8,686 bases of DNA from Candidatus Geothermarchaeota archaeon (GTDB lineage: Archaea; Thermoproteota; Nitrososphaeria; Geothermarchaeales; JAUWBL01): positions 1-8,686 of the forward strand of contig JAUWBL010000033.1 in assembly GCA_030601715.1 (NCBI GenBank). Reading direction: 5' to 3'. The translations under genes and the position numbers were made by a program. The first letter of the stretch is position 1. Each line of letters starts with the position of its first letter. Positions 1-6,010 of this stretch are shown here, one piece after another. The notes beneath the pieces were generated by a model. It saw only the letters and a list, made by a program, of their open reading frames with translations, was not told the DNA's origin and did not search any database.

Positions 1-78
1 AGGAACCAAAACCTTACCAGTGGTGGGAACCGACACTTCTTTATCTGAGCCACATCTGGATTAGCATGGAGATCGGTC
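1..78 (+). other. Left edge, upstream of hypE; possible tail of a truncated gene
   Basis: One frame is open from base 2 to a TAG at 62-64 and could be the last 20 residues of an upstream gene (ending SEPHLD). A second frame stays open through the hypE start. Neither piece is recognisable, so no gene is claimed. The last bases carry GGAG (68-71), seven bases before the hypE ATG, a usable ribosome-binding site. There is no clear TATA box, so hypE may be co-transcribed with something to the left. Confidence 0.25.
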
Positions 79-1125
79 ATGAGAAGGATATCCATGGCTC
101 ACGGCGCTGGCGGAAGCGTAATGCAGGAACTAGTGAAGGGCCCTATCCTCTCAAACCTTGGGGGAAGCGGCGCTGAGGTCCCACTAGAAGCTCTGGACGA
201 CTCATCGGTCATGTCCGGTGTGGTCCTGCACACGGACTCACATACAGTTCAACCTCTCTTCTTTCCAGGAGGAGACATAGGGAGACTGGCCATCGCGGGG
301 ACGGTCAACGACATAGCCGTAATGGGAGCTGACCCCATCGCTCTCACCGCTGGTTTCATCCTAGAGGAAGGGTTCCCCTTCGCAGACCTGAGGAAAATCC
401 TCAGAAGCATGAAGGAAACGTGTTCGGAGGCAGGGGTCTACGTCATCACCGGTGACACCAAGGTCATGGAGAAGGGGGCCATCCAAGAGTTCGTCATAAA
501 CACTTCGGGAATAGGGGTTCGCAGTTCAGCTCTCGACGAAAACGTCGAAGAAACAAGGAAGTTCAGAGATGTGAGCTCTCCGTGGCTGCTGGACTCCAAC
601 CTTCGAGAAGGCGATAAGATCATAGTTTCGGGAACCGTGGGCGATCACGGAGTCGCCATCCTCTCGTCGAGGGAAGGATACGGCTTCGAGACCGAAATAG
701 CTTCGGATGTCAAACCCCTCAACAGGTTGATCACAAGGCTGCTACAAACCGGGGGGATCGTGTGCATGAAAGACCCAACGAGGGGCGGATTGTCCAACTC
801 GCTAAATGAATGGTCTGAGAAATCCGGGACGGGCATCCTGACAAAGGAGGACAAGATACCTGTTGAGAGTGGCGTGCGGGCGGCGTGCGAGATGCTTGGC
901 CTCGACCCTCTCGAGATCGGAAACGAGGGAAAACTAGTCTTGGGCGTTGTTCCCGAGAAGGCCGAGGATGTTTTGCAGGAGCTGAGGGGAACCAGCGAGG
1001 GTCAAGACGCCCAAATCATTGGAGAGGCCACGAACAGGTTCGACAGAGTGGTCCTCGAAACATCAGTCGGAGGGAAGAGAATCCTGTTGCCCCCCGCTGG
1101 CGACCCAATACCCCGAATCTGCTAG
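79..1125 (+). CDS. hypE: HypE, [NiFe]-hydrogenase maturation protein (carbamoyl dehydratase)
   Basis: HypE takes the carbamoyl group that HypF makes from carbamoyl phosphate onto its C-terminal cysteine. It dehydrates it with ATP to a thiocyanate and passes the cyanide to HypC-HypD for the Fe(CN)2CO centre of [NiFe]-hydrogenases, in the cytoplasm. The 348 residues fit the family length. The N-terminus has the AHGAGG motif (residues 7-12). The PurM-like ATP-binding half has DIGRLAIAGTVNDIAVMGADP and the conserved KDPTRGG stretch. The protein ends in PRIC, so the acceptor cysteine is the last residue (348), as in working HypE. The ATG start has GGAG seven bases upstream. No other hyp or hydrogenase gene is in view, so the partner genes must lie to the left or elsewhere. 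SelD is a related fold but lacks the PRIC tail. Confidence 0.95.
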   Translation: MRRISMAHGAGGSVMQELVKGPILSNLGGSGAEVPLEALDDSSVMSGVVLHTDSHTVQPLFFPGGDIGRLAIAGTVNDIAVMGADPIALTAGFILEEGFPFADLRKILRSMKETCSEAGVYVITGDTKVMEKGAIQEFVINTSGIGVRSSALDENVEETRKFRDVSSPWLLDSNLREGDKIIVSGTVGDHGVAILSSREGYGFETEIASDVKPLNRLITRLLQTGGIVCMKDPTRGGLSNSLNEWSEKSGTGILTKEDKIPVESGVRAACEMLGLDPLEIGNEGKLVLGVVPEKAEDVLQELRGTSEGQDAQIIGEATNRFDRVVLETSVGGKRILLPPAGDPIPRIC

Positions 1126-1145
1126 TCAGGTTGGGTTGGCAAGTG

Positions 1146-1328
1146 TCACGGGCTCTGCTCTTTCCGCCTCTCCATGAGGTAATTGATTAGAAGAAAGAGG
1201 GTCAGGTAAACGAAGTACATCGGGAGATAGAACCTGAAGACATTCAGACCGGAGAGCACTAGAATGAGCCCGATCACTGAGAGAAGCGCGAGACCCGTGT
1301 CGAGGATGAGCCAGACAATCTCGGGCAA
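1146..1328 (-). CDS. Small two-helix membrane protein, unknown function
   Basis: The 60-residue product has two hydrophobic segments, about residues 4-27 and 33-52, joined by a short turn, and ends in a charged tail (MERRKEQSP). The positive tail suggests a cytoplasmic C-terminus, so both ends may face the cytoplasm. The proposed start is TTG at 1328, directly preceded in frame by a TAG, so no longer form exists. An AGGAGGG site (1342-1348) lies 13 bases upstream, which is wide, so the start is uncertain. It begins 24 bases after the winged-helix regulator stop, on the same strand, so the two are probably one operon. It converges on hypE with 20 bases between stops. The family is not recognised. 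A regulator paired with a small membrane protein may sense or adjust something at the membrane, but this is inference. Confidence 0.6.
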   Translation of the reverse strand: MPEIVWLILDTGLALLSVIGLILVLSGLNVFRFYLPMYFVYLTLFLLINYLMERRKEQSP

Positions 1329-1352
1329 CTAGCTCGACTCGCCCTCCTGGAG

Positions 1353-1655
1353 CTACGTCTGGTGCACTGGCATCTCCACACTGTTGCGAAACAGGCCGAG
1401 GGAGGACAGCGAATACACGAGCTGCCGGGTTTTCTTCAACGCCATCCTGCCGGAACCCGTCAAGGAATAGAACGTTCCCTCGCTCGAGTTGTGAGACTGG
1501 ACGAGGCCTGAGTCCACCATCTCCTGGATCCTACCTTTCAGCCTCCTGTGTGAGAGGTTGGAAAGCCTCATCAGCTGACTTATGTTCAGATCGTCGTGAC
1601 TGTGGAGGGCCTCCAGGATGGATAAGATGATTTCCAAATGGTTTCGGTATCGCAA
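1353..1655 (-). CDS. Winged helix-turn-helix transcriptional regulator (archaeal single-domain type)
   Basis: The 100-residue protein is built like short archaeal winged-helix DNA-binding proteins. A first helix (RYRNHLEIILSILEAL, residues 2-17) is followed by a helix-turn-helix around residues 25-48, with NISQLMRLSNLSHRRLK as the turn and recognition helix. A wing follows with GLVQSHNSSEGTFYSLT (50-66) and a last helix (about 68-84) that could mediate dimer contacts. The start RYRNHLEII is typical of archaeal wHTH proteins in the HTH_45-like group, so TTG at 1655 is preferred; a GAGG lies just before it. A weak TATA box at 1689-1694 would give a near-leaderless transcript. The target is unknown. 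The small membrane-protein gene downstream and the promoter palindrome at 1705-1714 make local or self-regulation plausible. Confidence 0.8.
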   Translation of the reverse strand: MRYRNHLEIILSILEALHSHDDLNISQLMRLSNLSHRRLKGRIQEMVDSGLVQSHNSSEGTFYSLTGSGRMALKKTRQLVYSLSSLGLFRNSVEMPVHQT

Positions 1656-1688
1656 TTCCTCGACGGAAGATACCAGGCGAAGAAAACG

Positions 1689-1694
1689 TTAAAT
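1689..1694 (-). promoter_or_regulatory. Weak TATA-like box for the winged-helix regulator
   Basis: On the minus strand this reads ATTTAA, about 34 bases before the TTG start at 1655. A transcript start about 25 bases downstream would fall near 1665, leaving a 10-base leader. The box departs from the archaeal TTTAWA consensus, so support is moderate. Confidence 0.35.
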
Positions 1695-1704
1695 GCTTGT
1701 GGTT

Positions 1705-1714
1705 ACTCGCGAGT
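1705..1714. repeat. 10-bp perfect palindrome upstream of the regulator promoter
   Basis: ACTCGCGAGT is its own reverse complement. It ends 10 bases upstream of the TATA-like box of the winged-helix gene. A second, shorter inverted repeat follows at 1727-1741 (GCATG, five bases, CATGC). The position suits an operator, but ten symmetric bases can occur by chance. Confidence 0.35.
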
Positions 1715-1748
1715 CGAACGAAGTGCGCATGGCTCGCATGCTGGTTCC

Positions 1749-1880
1749 CTATGTAGAGACCCCTGCATAGGTCGCCTGGAGGCAATCGATGAACATGTCG
1801 CATTCCGGGCAGCTCCTCTTTTGCTCTAGGCCGACATCGTGCTTTCCAAAACAAGGAAACGAGCCCAAATTGTTTACCAA
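1749..1880 (-). CDS. 43-residue four-cysteine protein, putative zinc-binding or Fe-S, Wbl-like spacing
   Basis: This short frame encodes 43 residues with CFGKHDVGLEQ at 10-20 and KRSCPECDMFIDCLQAT at 21-37. The cysteines are 10, 24, 27 and 33, so the pattern is C-x13-C-x2-C-x5-C. That is close to the C-x14-22-C-x2-C-x5-C cluster motif of WhiB-like proteins of Actinobacteria, and to small CFG...CxxC proteins that bind zinc. The cysteine order and charged linker look selected, and the two overlapping frames show no such pattern. The start is unsure: TTG at 1880 and TTG at 1868 are both in frame and neither has a good ribosome site. A strong TATA box (1934-1941) predicts a transcript start near 1910. 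It lies alone between the winged-helix gene and the DUF59 gene. Role is unknown; redox or metal sensing is a guess. Confidence 0.5.
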   Translation of the reverse strand: MVNNLGSFPCFGKHDVGLEQKRSCPECDMFIDCLQATYAGVST

Positions 1881-1933
1881 TGTCAGAGTTCGATGGCATG
1901 TACGTAAGGCTTTTGTATGTACTGTAAAGAGCC

Positions 1934-1941
1934 TATTTAAA
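1934..1941 (-). promoter_or_regulatory. Strong TATA box for the four-cysteine protein
   Basis: On the minus strand this reads TTTAAATA, a near-ideal archaeal TATA box. The transcript would start near 1910, about 30 bases before the TTG at 1880. Two ATGTAC direct repeats (1898-1903 and 1917-1922) flank the predicted start, and the 12-bp inverted repeat lies three bases upstream of the box. On the plus strand the same bases read TATTTAAA, but no plus-strand gene follows. Confidence 0.5.
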
Positions 1942-1944
1942 GGC

Positions 1945-1972
1945 TTGAAAGGTCAATAGGTTGACCTTTCAA
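1945..1972. repeat. Perfect 12-bp inverted repeat with 4-base centre, likely operator
   Basis: The left arm TTGAAAGGTCAA (1945-1956) and right arm TTGACCTTTCAA (1961-1972) are exact reverse complements around TAGG. The element abuts the TATA box at 1934-1941. For the minus-strand promoter it covers the upstream activator or BRE area. This suits a dimeric regulator. A hairpin end for the DUF59 transcript is possible, but archaeal terminators usually rely on T-runs and none follows here. Confidence 0.65.
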
Positions 1973-2047
1973 AGGAAAGAGCGTTTTGGCCCAGGGTCCT
2001 CCGCCAATGTATTGATAATTACCAAGGTATTTTCGATGTGAAAGCTT

Positions 2048-2338
2048 TCAGCGGTTGATGTTCTCGTTGATGTAGTCGGCCATGTAGTGGTCTGTGAGCT
2101 TGACGGTCACCTTCTCGACGCCCTTCGCCTTTGAGGCGTAGTCTCGGATATCACCTGCTATTTTCATCGCGAACATGGGTGGACAGTAGGGCATAGTGAG
2201 GTGGAACACTACCTCCACGTTCCCGTCCTCCGTTTTGACTTCGTCGATCAGGTTGAGTTCGGTTATCGACCTTCCTATCTCAGGGTCCATTACTCGGCCC
2301 AGTTGCTCCATGACCTCCTCTTCTTGCACTCCAGTCAA
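2048..2338 (-). CDS. DUF59 / MIP18-family iron-sulfur cluster assembly-type protein
   Basis: The 96-residue product (from TTG 2338) is a complete DUF59 domain, the family of SufT, PaaD and eukaryotic MIP18. These help assemble or deliver Fe-S clusters, or act in phenylacetyl-CoA oxygenase maturation. Diagnostic pieces are VMDPEIGRSITELNLIDEV (residues 16-34), the strand VEVVFHLTMPYCPP with the conserved cysteine at 52, and KGVEKVTVKL near the end. A TTG 18 bases further upstream is also in frame. The inner start is preferred because AGGTGAG lies six bases before it, whereas the outer one would put that site inside the gene. It is divergent from the thiolase cluster and shares its promoter region, so it may serve that pathway. 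The exact client cannot be told from sequence. Confidence 0.88.
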   Translation of the reverse strand: MTGVQEEEVMEQLGRVMDPEIGRSITELNLIDEVKTEDGNVEVVFHLTMPYCPPMFAMKIAGDIRDYASKAKGVEKVTVKLTDHYMADYINENINR

Positions 2339-2384
2339 GGGTTTCTCACCTCTCAAAACTCAATTCAGAAGAGGCGGCTGCATG

Positions 2385-2390
2385 TAATAA
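2385..2390 (-). promoter_or_regulatory. TATA-like box for the DUF59 gene
   Basis: On the minus strand the bases read TTATTA within GTTATTAC. A transcript start near 2362 would leave a 24-base leader containing the AGGTGAG ribosome site. Moderate support from position and AT content only. Confidence 0.35.
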
Positions 2391-2426
2391 CTTGGCACGT
2401 CTGTGGGTTGAACTCAGAAACCTCCC

Positions 2427-2433
2427 TTAATTT
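2427..2433 (+). promoter_or_regulatory. TATA-like box for the thiolase/DUF35 cluster
   Basis: TTAATTT sits in an otherwise GC-balanced stretch. The predicted start near 2456 gives a leader of about 34 bases before the TTG at 2490, with AGGTGAG at 2477-2483. It is back to back with the DUF59 promoter, so one regulator could control both directions. Confidence 0.35.
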
Positions 2434-2489
2434 GAGTGGCTCCGCAATCACTATTCGTCCATTTTCGTCGATTCTCAGGTGAGGGATGC

Positions 2490-3647
2490 TTGACTGGGCG
2501 GGTTGCGATAGTTGGAGTGGGAGCCACACCGTGCAGAACCATCACCCCAGACGTATCCTACAAGGAGATGATGTTCGAGGCGGCCCAGCGAGCCTACTCA
2601 GATTGCGGTCTTGATCCTAGGAAGGATGTGGACAGCTTCGTCACGTGCGCGGAGGACTTCTGGGAAGGAACAAGCATCTTCGATGAATATGTACCGGATC
2701 AGTTGGGTGCGGTTCTGAAGCCGACCTGCACCATAGCATCCGACGGGATATACGGGGTTGCGACCGCCTACATGCAGATCGCAGCTGGTGCGTTTGAGGT
2801 CGTTGCGGTTGAAGCACACAGCAAGGCGTCCGAGGTCCTAGACAAGGCTCAGATTCAAGCATTCGCCCTAGACCCGATATACAACCGCCCCATAGTGCCC
2901 CACCCCTACCTTCTAGCTGGGCTGGAGATGAGGGCCTTCCTCAAGGCAACGAAGAATACAGCCGAGCAGTGTTCGGCAGTAGTGGAAAAGAACAGAGGGA
3001 ACGCACTCCACAATCCTTGGGCCGCCCGCGGGTCCCATGTCACCCGGGAAAGCGTGGATTCCTCAGAACCCCTCTTTGAGCCCCTCAGACAGCTGGACGT
3101 TGCTCAGCACGCGGATAGCTCCGTGGTACTGGTCCTCGCCTCCGGAGACAGAGCCCGTAGGATTTCTGACCGCCCCATCTGGATCAGAGGGGTGGGCTGG
3201 TACACCGACGACGGAAGCCTGGAAACCAGGGACTGGCGCAAGGCGACATACGCCGCGATGGCTGCCGAGAGAGCGTTTGAGATGGCTGGGATTAACGATC
3301 CTGCCGCCTCCCTGGATTTCGCGGAGATAGACGATGCCTTCTCCTACAAGGAACTCCAACACATGGAGGCGGCGGGGCTGTGCGCCCAGGGAGAATCTGG
3401 AAGGTTGGCTGAGGAAGGGGCTACGACATTAGGGGGAGAGTTGCCGGTGAACCCGTCCGGAGGCAGCATCGGAATGGGCAACCTATTGGAGGCAAACGGC
3501 CTTATGAGGATCGCTCAGTCGGCTATTCAGCTGAGGGGCGAGGCTGGCGCCAACCAGATCACCTCGGCTCAAAGGTGTTTTGCCCTGAGCTGGAGGGGGC
3601 TGCCCACGACCAGCGGAGCGGCCGTTGTCTTGGAGCGTGTGGAGTAA
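2490..3647 (+). CDS. SCP-x-type thiolase-fold protein 1 (Cys kept, GHP His replaced by Asn)
   Basis: A 385-residue member of the thiolase superfamily, SCP-x/lipid-transfer branch, likely acting on acyl-CoA esters in the cytoplasm. It opens with TGRVAIVGVGATP. The nucleophile region is KPTCTIASDG, with cysteine at residue 80. The SCP-x motif reads AEIDDAFSYKELQHMEAAGL, and NPSGGSIGMGNLLEANGL follows. Ordinary thiolases have GHP where this has GNL (Asn331), and the terminal Cys-Gly-Gly loop is replaced by SWRGLPTTSG. It therefore lacks two of the three usual catalytic residues and is unlikely to be a normal thiolase. A possible ATG at 2436 adds 18 unlike residues; TTG 2490 is preferred because AGGTGAG lies six bases before it. 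One base separates its stop from the next gene, a homologue, so the two probably form a heteromer with the DUF35 proteins. Confidence 0.85.
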   Translation: MTGRVAIVGVGATPCRTITPDVSYKEMMFEAAQRAYSDCGLDPRKDVDSFVTCAEDFWEGTSIFDEYVPDQLGAVLKPTCTIASDGIYGVATAYMQIAAGAFEVVAVEAHSKASEVLDKAQIQAFALDPIYNRPIVPHPYLLAGLEMRAFLKATKNTAEQCSAVVEKNRGNALHNPWAARGSHVTRESVDSSEPLFEPLRQLDVAQHADSSVVLVLASGDRARRISDRPIWIRGVGWYTDDGSLETRDWRKATYAAMAAERAFEMAGINDPAASLDFAEIDDAFSYKELQHMEAAGLCAQGESGRLAEEGATTLGGELPVNPSGGSIGMGNLLEANGLMRIAQSAIQLRGEAGANQITSAQRCFALSWRGLPTTSGAAVVLERVE

Positions 3648-3648
3648 G

Positions 3649-4809
3649 ATGAAGAGCCGAGTTGCTGTCGTCGGAGCCGGAATGACCCTGTTCAGACGAA
3701 GGCTGTTGGAGACAGGAAAAGAACTCTCCTTCGAGGCCGCCAAGATGGCTCTCGAGTCAGGAGGAGCCACCATAGGAGACGTGGACAGCGTCGTGATGGG
3801 GACAGCCCCCGACGCGTTCGACGGGATCCACATGAAAGGAGAGTATCTGAGCGATGGCGCGGGGGGCTGGAGGAAGCCCTACACACGCGCATACGTGGGA
3901 GGCGGCACAGGCGTCTTCGCCGCTGTCGCCGGATGGTGGCACGTCGCCTCAGGCTTCTCCGATCTCTGTCTGGCCGTGACCGAGGAGAAGATGTCCTCCT
4001 GCCAACCCCACCCCCAGTATGCCTTCCTCACGATCTTCGACCACACTCTCGAGAGGCCCTTGAGACCCAACCTGCTGTGGATCTTCGCCCTCGAAATGAA
4101 CCGCTACATGCATACCTACAGCATCCCCAAGGAGCACATCGCCATGGTATCGGTAAAGAACAAAGGAAACGCCCTCCACCACCCCTGCTCGCAGCTGGGT
4201 GCTAAGATCACGGTCGACGACGTCCTCAACTCCGAGGTGATCGCGTGGCCTGTTCAGTTGCTGGACGTCAGCCCGACCAGCGACGGAGCCGCGGCAATCC
4301 TCTTGGCCTCGGAGGAGAAAGCCAGGGAGTTGACCGACTCTCCCGTATGGCTTGATGGAGTAGGCTGGGCCATCGATTCGGCGTATTGGACGAACCGGGA
4401 ATTGGCTTACCCAGTGTACGCCGAGAAGGCGGGGAGGATGGCTTACCGCATGGCCGGGATCACGGATCCTTCCAAGGAGATCGACGTGGCTGAGGTCTAC
4501 GATCCGTTCAGCTACAAGGAACTCCACCACATGGAGGGTCTTCAACTCTGTCCCCGAGGTAAGGCACCGGGCCTCACGGCTGATGGAGTGACCCAAAAAG
4601 ATGGAGATCTCCCTGTGAACCCCTCGGGCGGTCTGTTGGGAGTTGGAAACCCGATTGCGGCGGCAGGAATGATGAAGGTGTGTGAGATCTTCTGGCAGCT
4701 CAGAGGAGAGGCGGGAAAGCGACAGGTGCCAGACAGCCCCGAGGTGGGACTAGCCCATGCATGGGGGGATCTGATGCAGTTCAGCTCAGTGGTGATAATG
4801 AGGAGGTAA
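3649..4809 (+). CDS. SCP-x-type thiolase-fold protein 2 (nucleophilic Cys missing)
   Basis: A 386-residue paralogue of the gene before it, with the same layout: KSRVAVVGAGMTLF at the start, AEVYDPFSYKELHHMEGL at 281-298 and NPSGGLLGVGNPIAAAG at 324-340. The place of the nucleophilic cysteine reads RAYVGGGTGVFA (80-91), with Tyr or Val instead. The GHP histidine is Asn334, and the C-terminal loop is AHAWGDLMQFSS. It has no classical thiolase catalytic residue. The Tyr at 284 takes the place of the His seen in HDCF motifs of related enzymes. It may be the partner subunit of protein 1 or use tyrosine chemistry, as in the bacterial Ltp2 retro-aldolases of the same branch; both are inferences. ATG 3649 follows GGAG at 3641-3644. 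An in-frame upstream ATG at 3625 would overlap the previous gene. Confidence 0.85.
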   Translation: MKSRVAVVGAGMTLFRRRLLETGKELSFEAAKMALESGGATIGDVDSVVMGTAPDAFDGIHMKGEYLSDGAGGWRKPYTRAYVGGGTGVFAAVAGWWHVASGFSDLCLAVTEEKMSSCQPHPQYAFLTIFDHTLERPLRPNLLWIFALEMNRYMHTYSIPKEHIAMVSVKNKGNALHHPCSQLGAKITVDDVLNSEVIAWPVQLLDVSPTSDGAAAILLASEEKARELTDSPVWLDGVGWAIDSAYWTNRELAYPVYAEKAGRMAYRMAGITDPSKEIDVAEVYDPFSYKELHHMEGLQLCPRGKAPGLTADGVTQKDGDLPVNPSGGLLGVGNPIAAAGMMKVCEIFWQLRGEAGKRQVPDSPEVGLAHAWGDLMQFSSVVIMRR

Positions 4810-4881
4810 AGGAAGACGAGCGAGAGGATTCGCCAATACCCCGGGAGGCCCCTCAAGAAAGACGACATCACATCCTCCAGG

Positions 4882-4888
4882 TTTTTTT
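4882..4888 (+). terminator. T-run after the thiolase pair, in the 129-base gap
   Basis: Seven T residues follow the second thiolase gene by about 70 bases, as in archaeal intrinsic termination. The rest of the gap (4810-4938) holds no gene. Its right end has AGGAG at 4929-4933, five bases before the GTG of the next gene. No strong TATA box follows the T-run, so partial read-through into the DUF35 genes is likely. Confidence 0.4.
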
Positions 4889-4938
4889 CCGTATAGGGAC
4901 AGACAGGGTTCAGATAATCATGGGAGGCAGGAGTCGCC

Positions 4939-5346
4939 GTGGGCGGCTTTCTGGGGGGGCTAAGAGAGGGAAAGATCTATGGAAGAGAGTGTAAGGAATG
5001 CTCCAGGATACTGGTTCCCCCGAGGGTTTTCTGTGAGGAGTGTTTCCGACCCACTGACAGATGGGTTCAGGTAGCTGACACCGGCAAAGTCGTTACGTAC
5101 TCCGTGTCCTACGTAGATACAGACGCCACCCGGCTGGAAGAGCCCGTCATAGTCGCGGTGGTCGAGCTGGACGGACCGTCGAGAAACATGGGATTCATGC
5201 ATAGACTGGGGGAGGTTGACCCGGAGCACGTGAATATCGGCATGAAGATCCAGGCTGTGTGGAAAGACGAAACGTCTAGAGAAGGAGCCATCACCGACAT
5301 AGTGTACTTCCGTCCCCGCCGTGAGGAACGATCAGAAGATGGATAG
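4939..5346 (+). CDS. DUF35 zinc-ribbon/OB-fold protein 1
   Basis: A 135-residue DUF35 protein. An N-terminal helix carries GGLREGKIYGRECKEC, and a rubredoxin-like zinc ribbon has cysteines 18, 21, 32 and 35 (CKEC and CEEC around VPPRVF). An OB-fold follows, with KVVTYSVSYVDTDA and EPVIVAVVELDG. In archaea such proteins bridge acetoacetyl-CoA thiolase and HMG-CoA synthase. In bacteria they are essential partners of SCP-x-type aldolases such as Ltp2, the DUF35 part serving as acyl-CoA binding scaffold. Lying directly after two thiolase-fold genes, it most likely forms a complex with one of them. GTG 4939 is the only in-frame start after a TAA at 4915 and has AGGAG five bases upstream. It overlaps the next gene by eight bases, so the two are probably translated together. 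Confidence 0.9.
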   Translation: MGGFLGGLREGKIYGRECKECSRILVPPRVFCEECFRPTDRWVQVADTGKVVTYSVSYVDTDATRLEEPVIVAVVELDGPSRNMGFMHRLGEVDPEHVNIGMKIQAVWKDETSREGAITDIVYFRPRREERSEDG

Positions 5347-5806
5347 AGTCGACAGACCCCAAGACATCAAGTATTGGTACGGAGGCATAGACACTGCCTA
5401 CCGATACACTGTGGGGATAGCAGGCGAGAGATTCTTTAGGGAACTCCGCGACACTGGCAAGATCTTGGCTTCCCGCTGCCACCGGTGCAACGAGGCCTAC
5501 GTCCCGCCGAGACTCTATTGCGTCAAATGCTTCTCCGAGCTGAAGGACTACGAGGAAGTACCGGATGACGGCTGGTACATACACACGTACTCGACAGCAC
5601 GGAATCAAGAGGGACAGCGCCTACAGGAGCCACTGATCTGGGTCGTGGCGAAGCATCGACACGTGGTCGGAGGGCTGGTACACCGCCTTACACGGGCGTC
5701 CCCCGTAGATGTGACAATAGGAATGAGGATTCGACCCCTTCCAAAGGAGAAGGAAAGAAGGATAGGATCCATTCTGGATCTGGAAGGCTTCGTCCCCTCT
5801 CAGTGA
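5339..5806 (+). CDS. DUF35 zinc-ribbon/OB-fold protein 2
   Basis: A second, diverged DUF35 protein of 155 residues from ATG 5339. It has a longer N-terminus (about 30 residues before the GERFFRELRDTGKILASRC helix). The zinc ribbon has cysteines 47, 50, 61 and 64, with VPPRLY between the pairs, and the OB-fold includes YIHTYSTARNQEGQRLQEP and the VGGLVHRL strand. The FF-x-x-L helix, absent in protein 1, is the part that packs on thiolase partners in known complexes. GTG 5321 is an in-frame alternative adding six residues, but it lacks a ribosome site. The start lies inside the last codons of DUF35 protein 1, so the pair is translationally coupled. Two thiolase-fold and two DUF35 genes fit a one-to-one pairing, though which pairs with which is unknown. 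Confidence 0.9.
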   Translation: MDRVDRPQDIKYWYGGIDTAYRYTVGIAGERFFRELRDTGKILASRCHRCNEAYVPPRLYCVKCFSELKDYEEVPDDGWYIHTYSTARNQEGQRLQEPLIWVVAKHRHVVGGLVHRLTRASPVDVTIGMRIRPLPKEKERRIGSILDLEGFVPSQ

Positions 5807-6010
5807 TCTGCGGCGCGAAGCTGTCAGACAGACGGTCAGGGCCATCGAGGAAGATCAATGGACGTGAAAGTGATTTGCCCGAAAAGGAGCTGCAAGGCAG
5901 AATCCTCGAACCCTCTCAGTACTGAAGGGCTGCTTCCTCGCCCTAGCCCTCTCAGCTTTTGTAGCAGTCTTTTTCTGGTACAAGACCTTGAATGGTTGGG
6001 TTGAGGACAG
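5807..6010 (+). other. 204-base gap with an unstarted membrane-helix reading frame
   Basis: No gene with a normal start is convincing here. One frame, open from about 5873 to a TAG at 6036-6038, encodes a clear hydrophobic helix (KGCFLALALSAFVAVFFWYK) and a tail WVEDRWRERSEFS. It has no ATG, GTG or TTG before the helix; only a CTG at 5922. It overlaps the next gene by 28 bases. A second frame from ATG 5858 to TGA 6002-6004 has GAGG upstream and encodes 48 residues, but its Ser/Pro/Leu-rich composition looks like noise. A third runs from a GTG overlapping the DUF35 stop (5803) to TGA 5923-5925. The stretch may hold a decayed or frameshifted small membrane gene, or be plain spacer. Confidence 0.3.

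Noticed and set aside
79..1125. SelD-type selenophosphate synthetase, which with the in-frame TGA would hint at selenocysteine
   Set aside because: The C-terminal PRIC motif and the overall sequence are HypE. No SECIS-like element was recognised, so UGA decoding as selenocysteine is not supported.
1531..1899. Minus-strand frame with an ATG start, 122 codons
   Set aside because: It overlaps the four-cysteine protein and the winged-helix gene in another frame. Its product is Arg/His/Pro-rich with no motif.
3949..4596. Minus-strand open frame of 215 codons
   Set aside because: It lies wholly inside the second thiolase gene, whose family motifs are unmistakable. The frame has no recognisable motif and is a GC-driven shadow.
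4761..4994. Plus-strand frame bridging thiolase 2 and DUF35-1
   Set aside because: It overlaps both real genes, and the product is a charged low-complexity sequence without family features.
5858..6004. 48-codon frame with a GAGG site before DUF35-to-B12 junction
   Set aside because: Despite the ribosome site the product is Ser/Pro/Leu-rich with no pattern. Kept only as part of the gap description.
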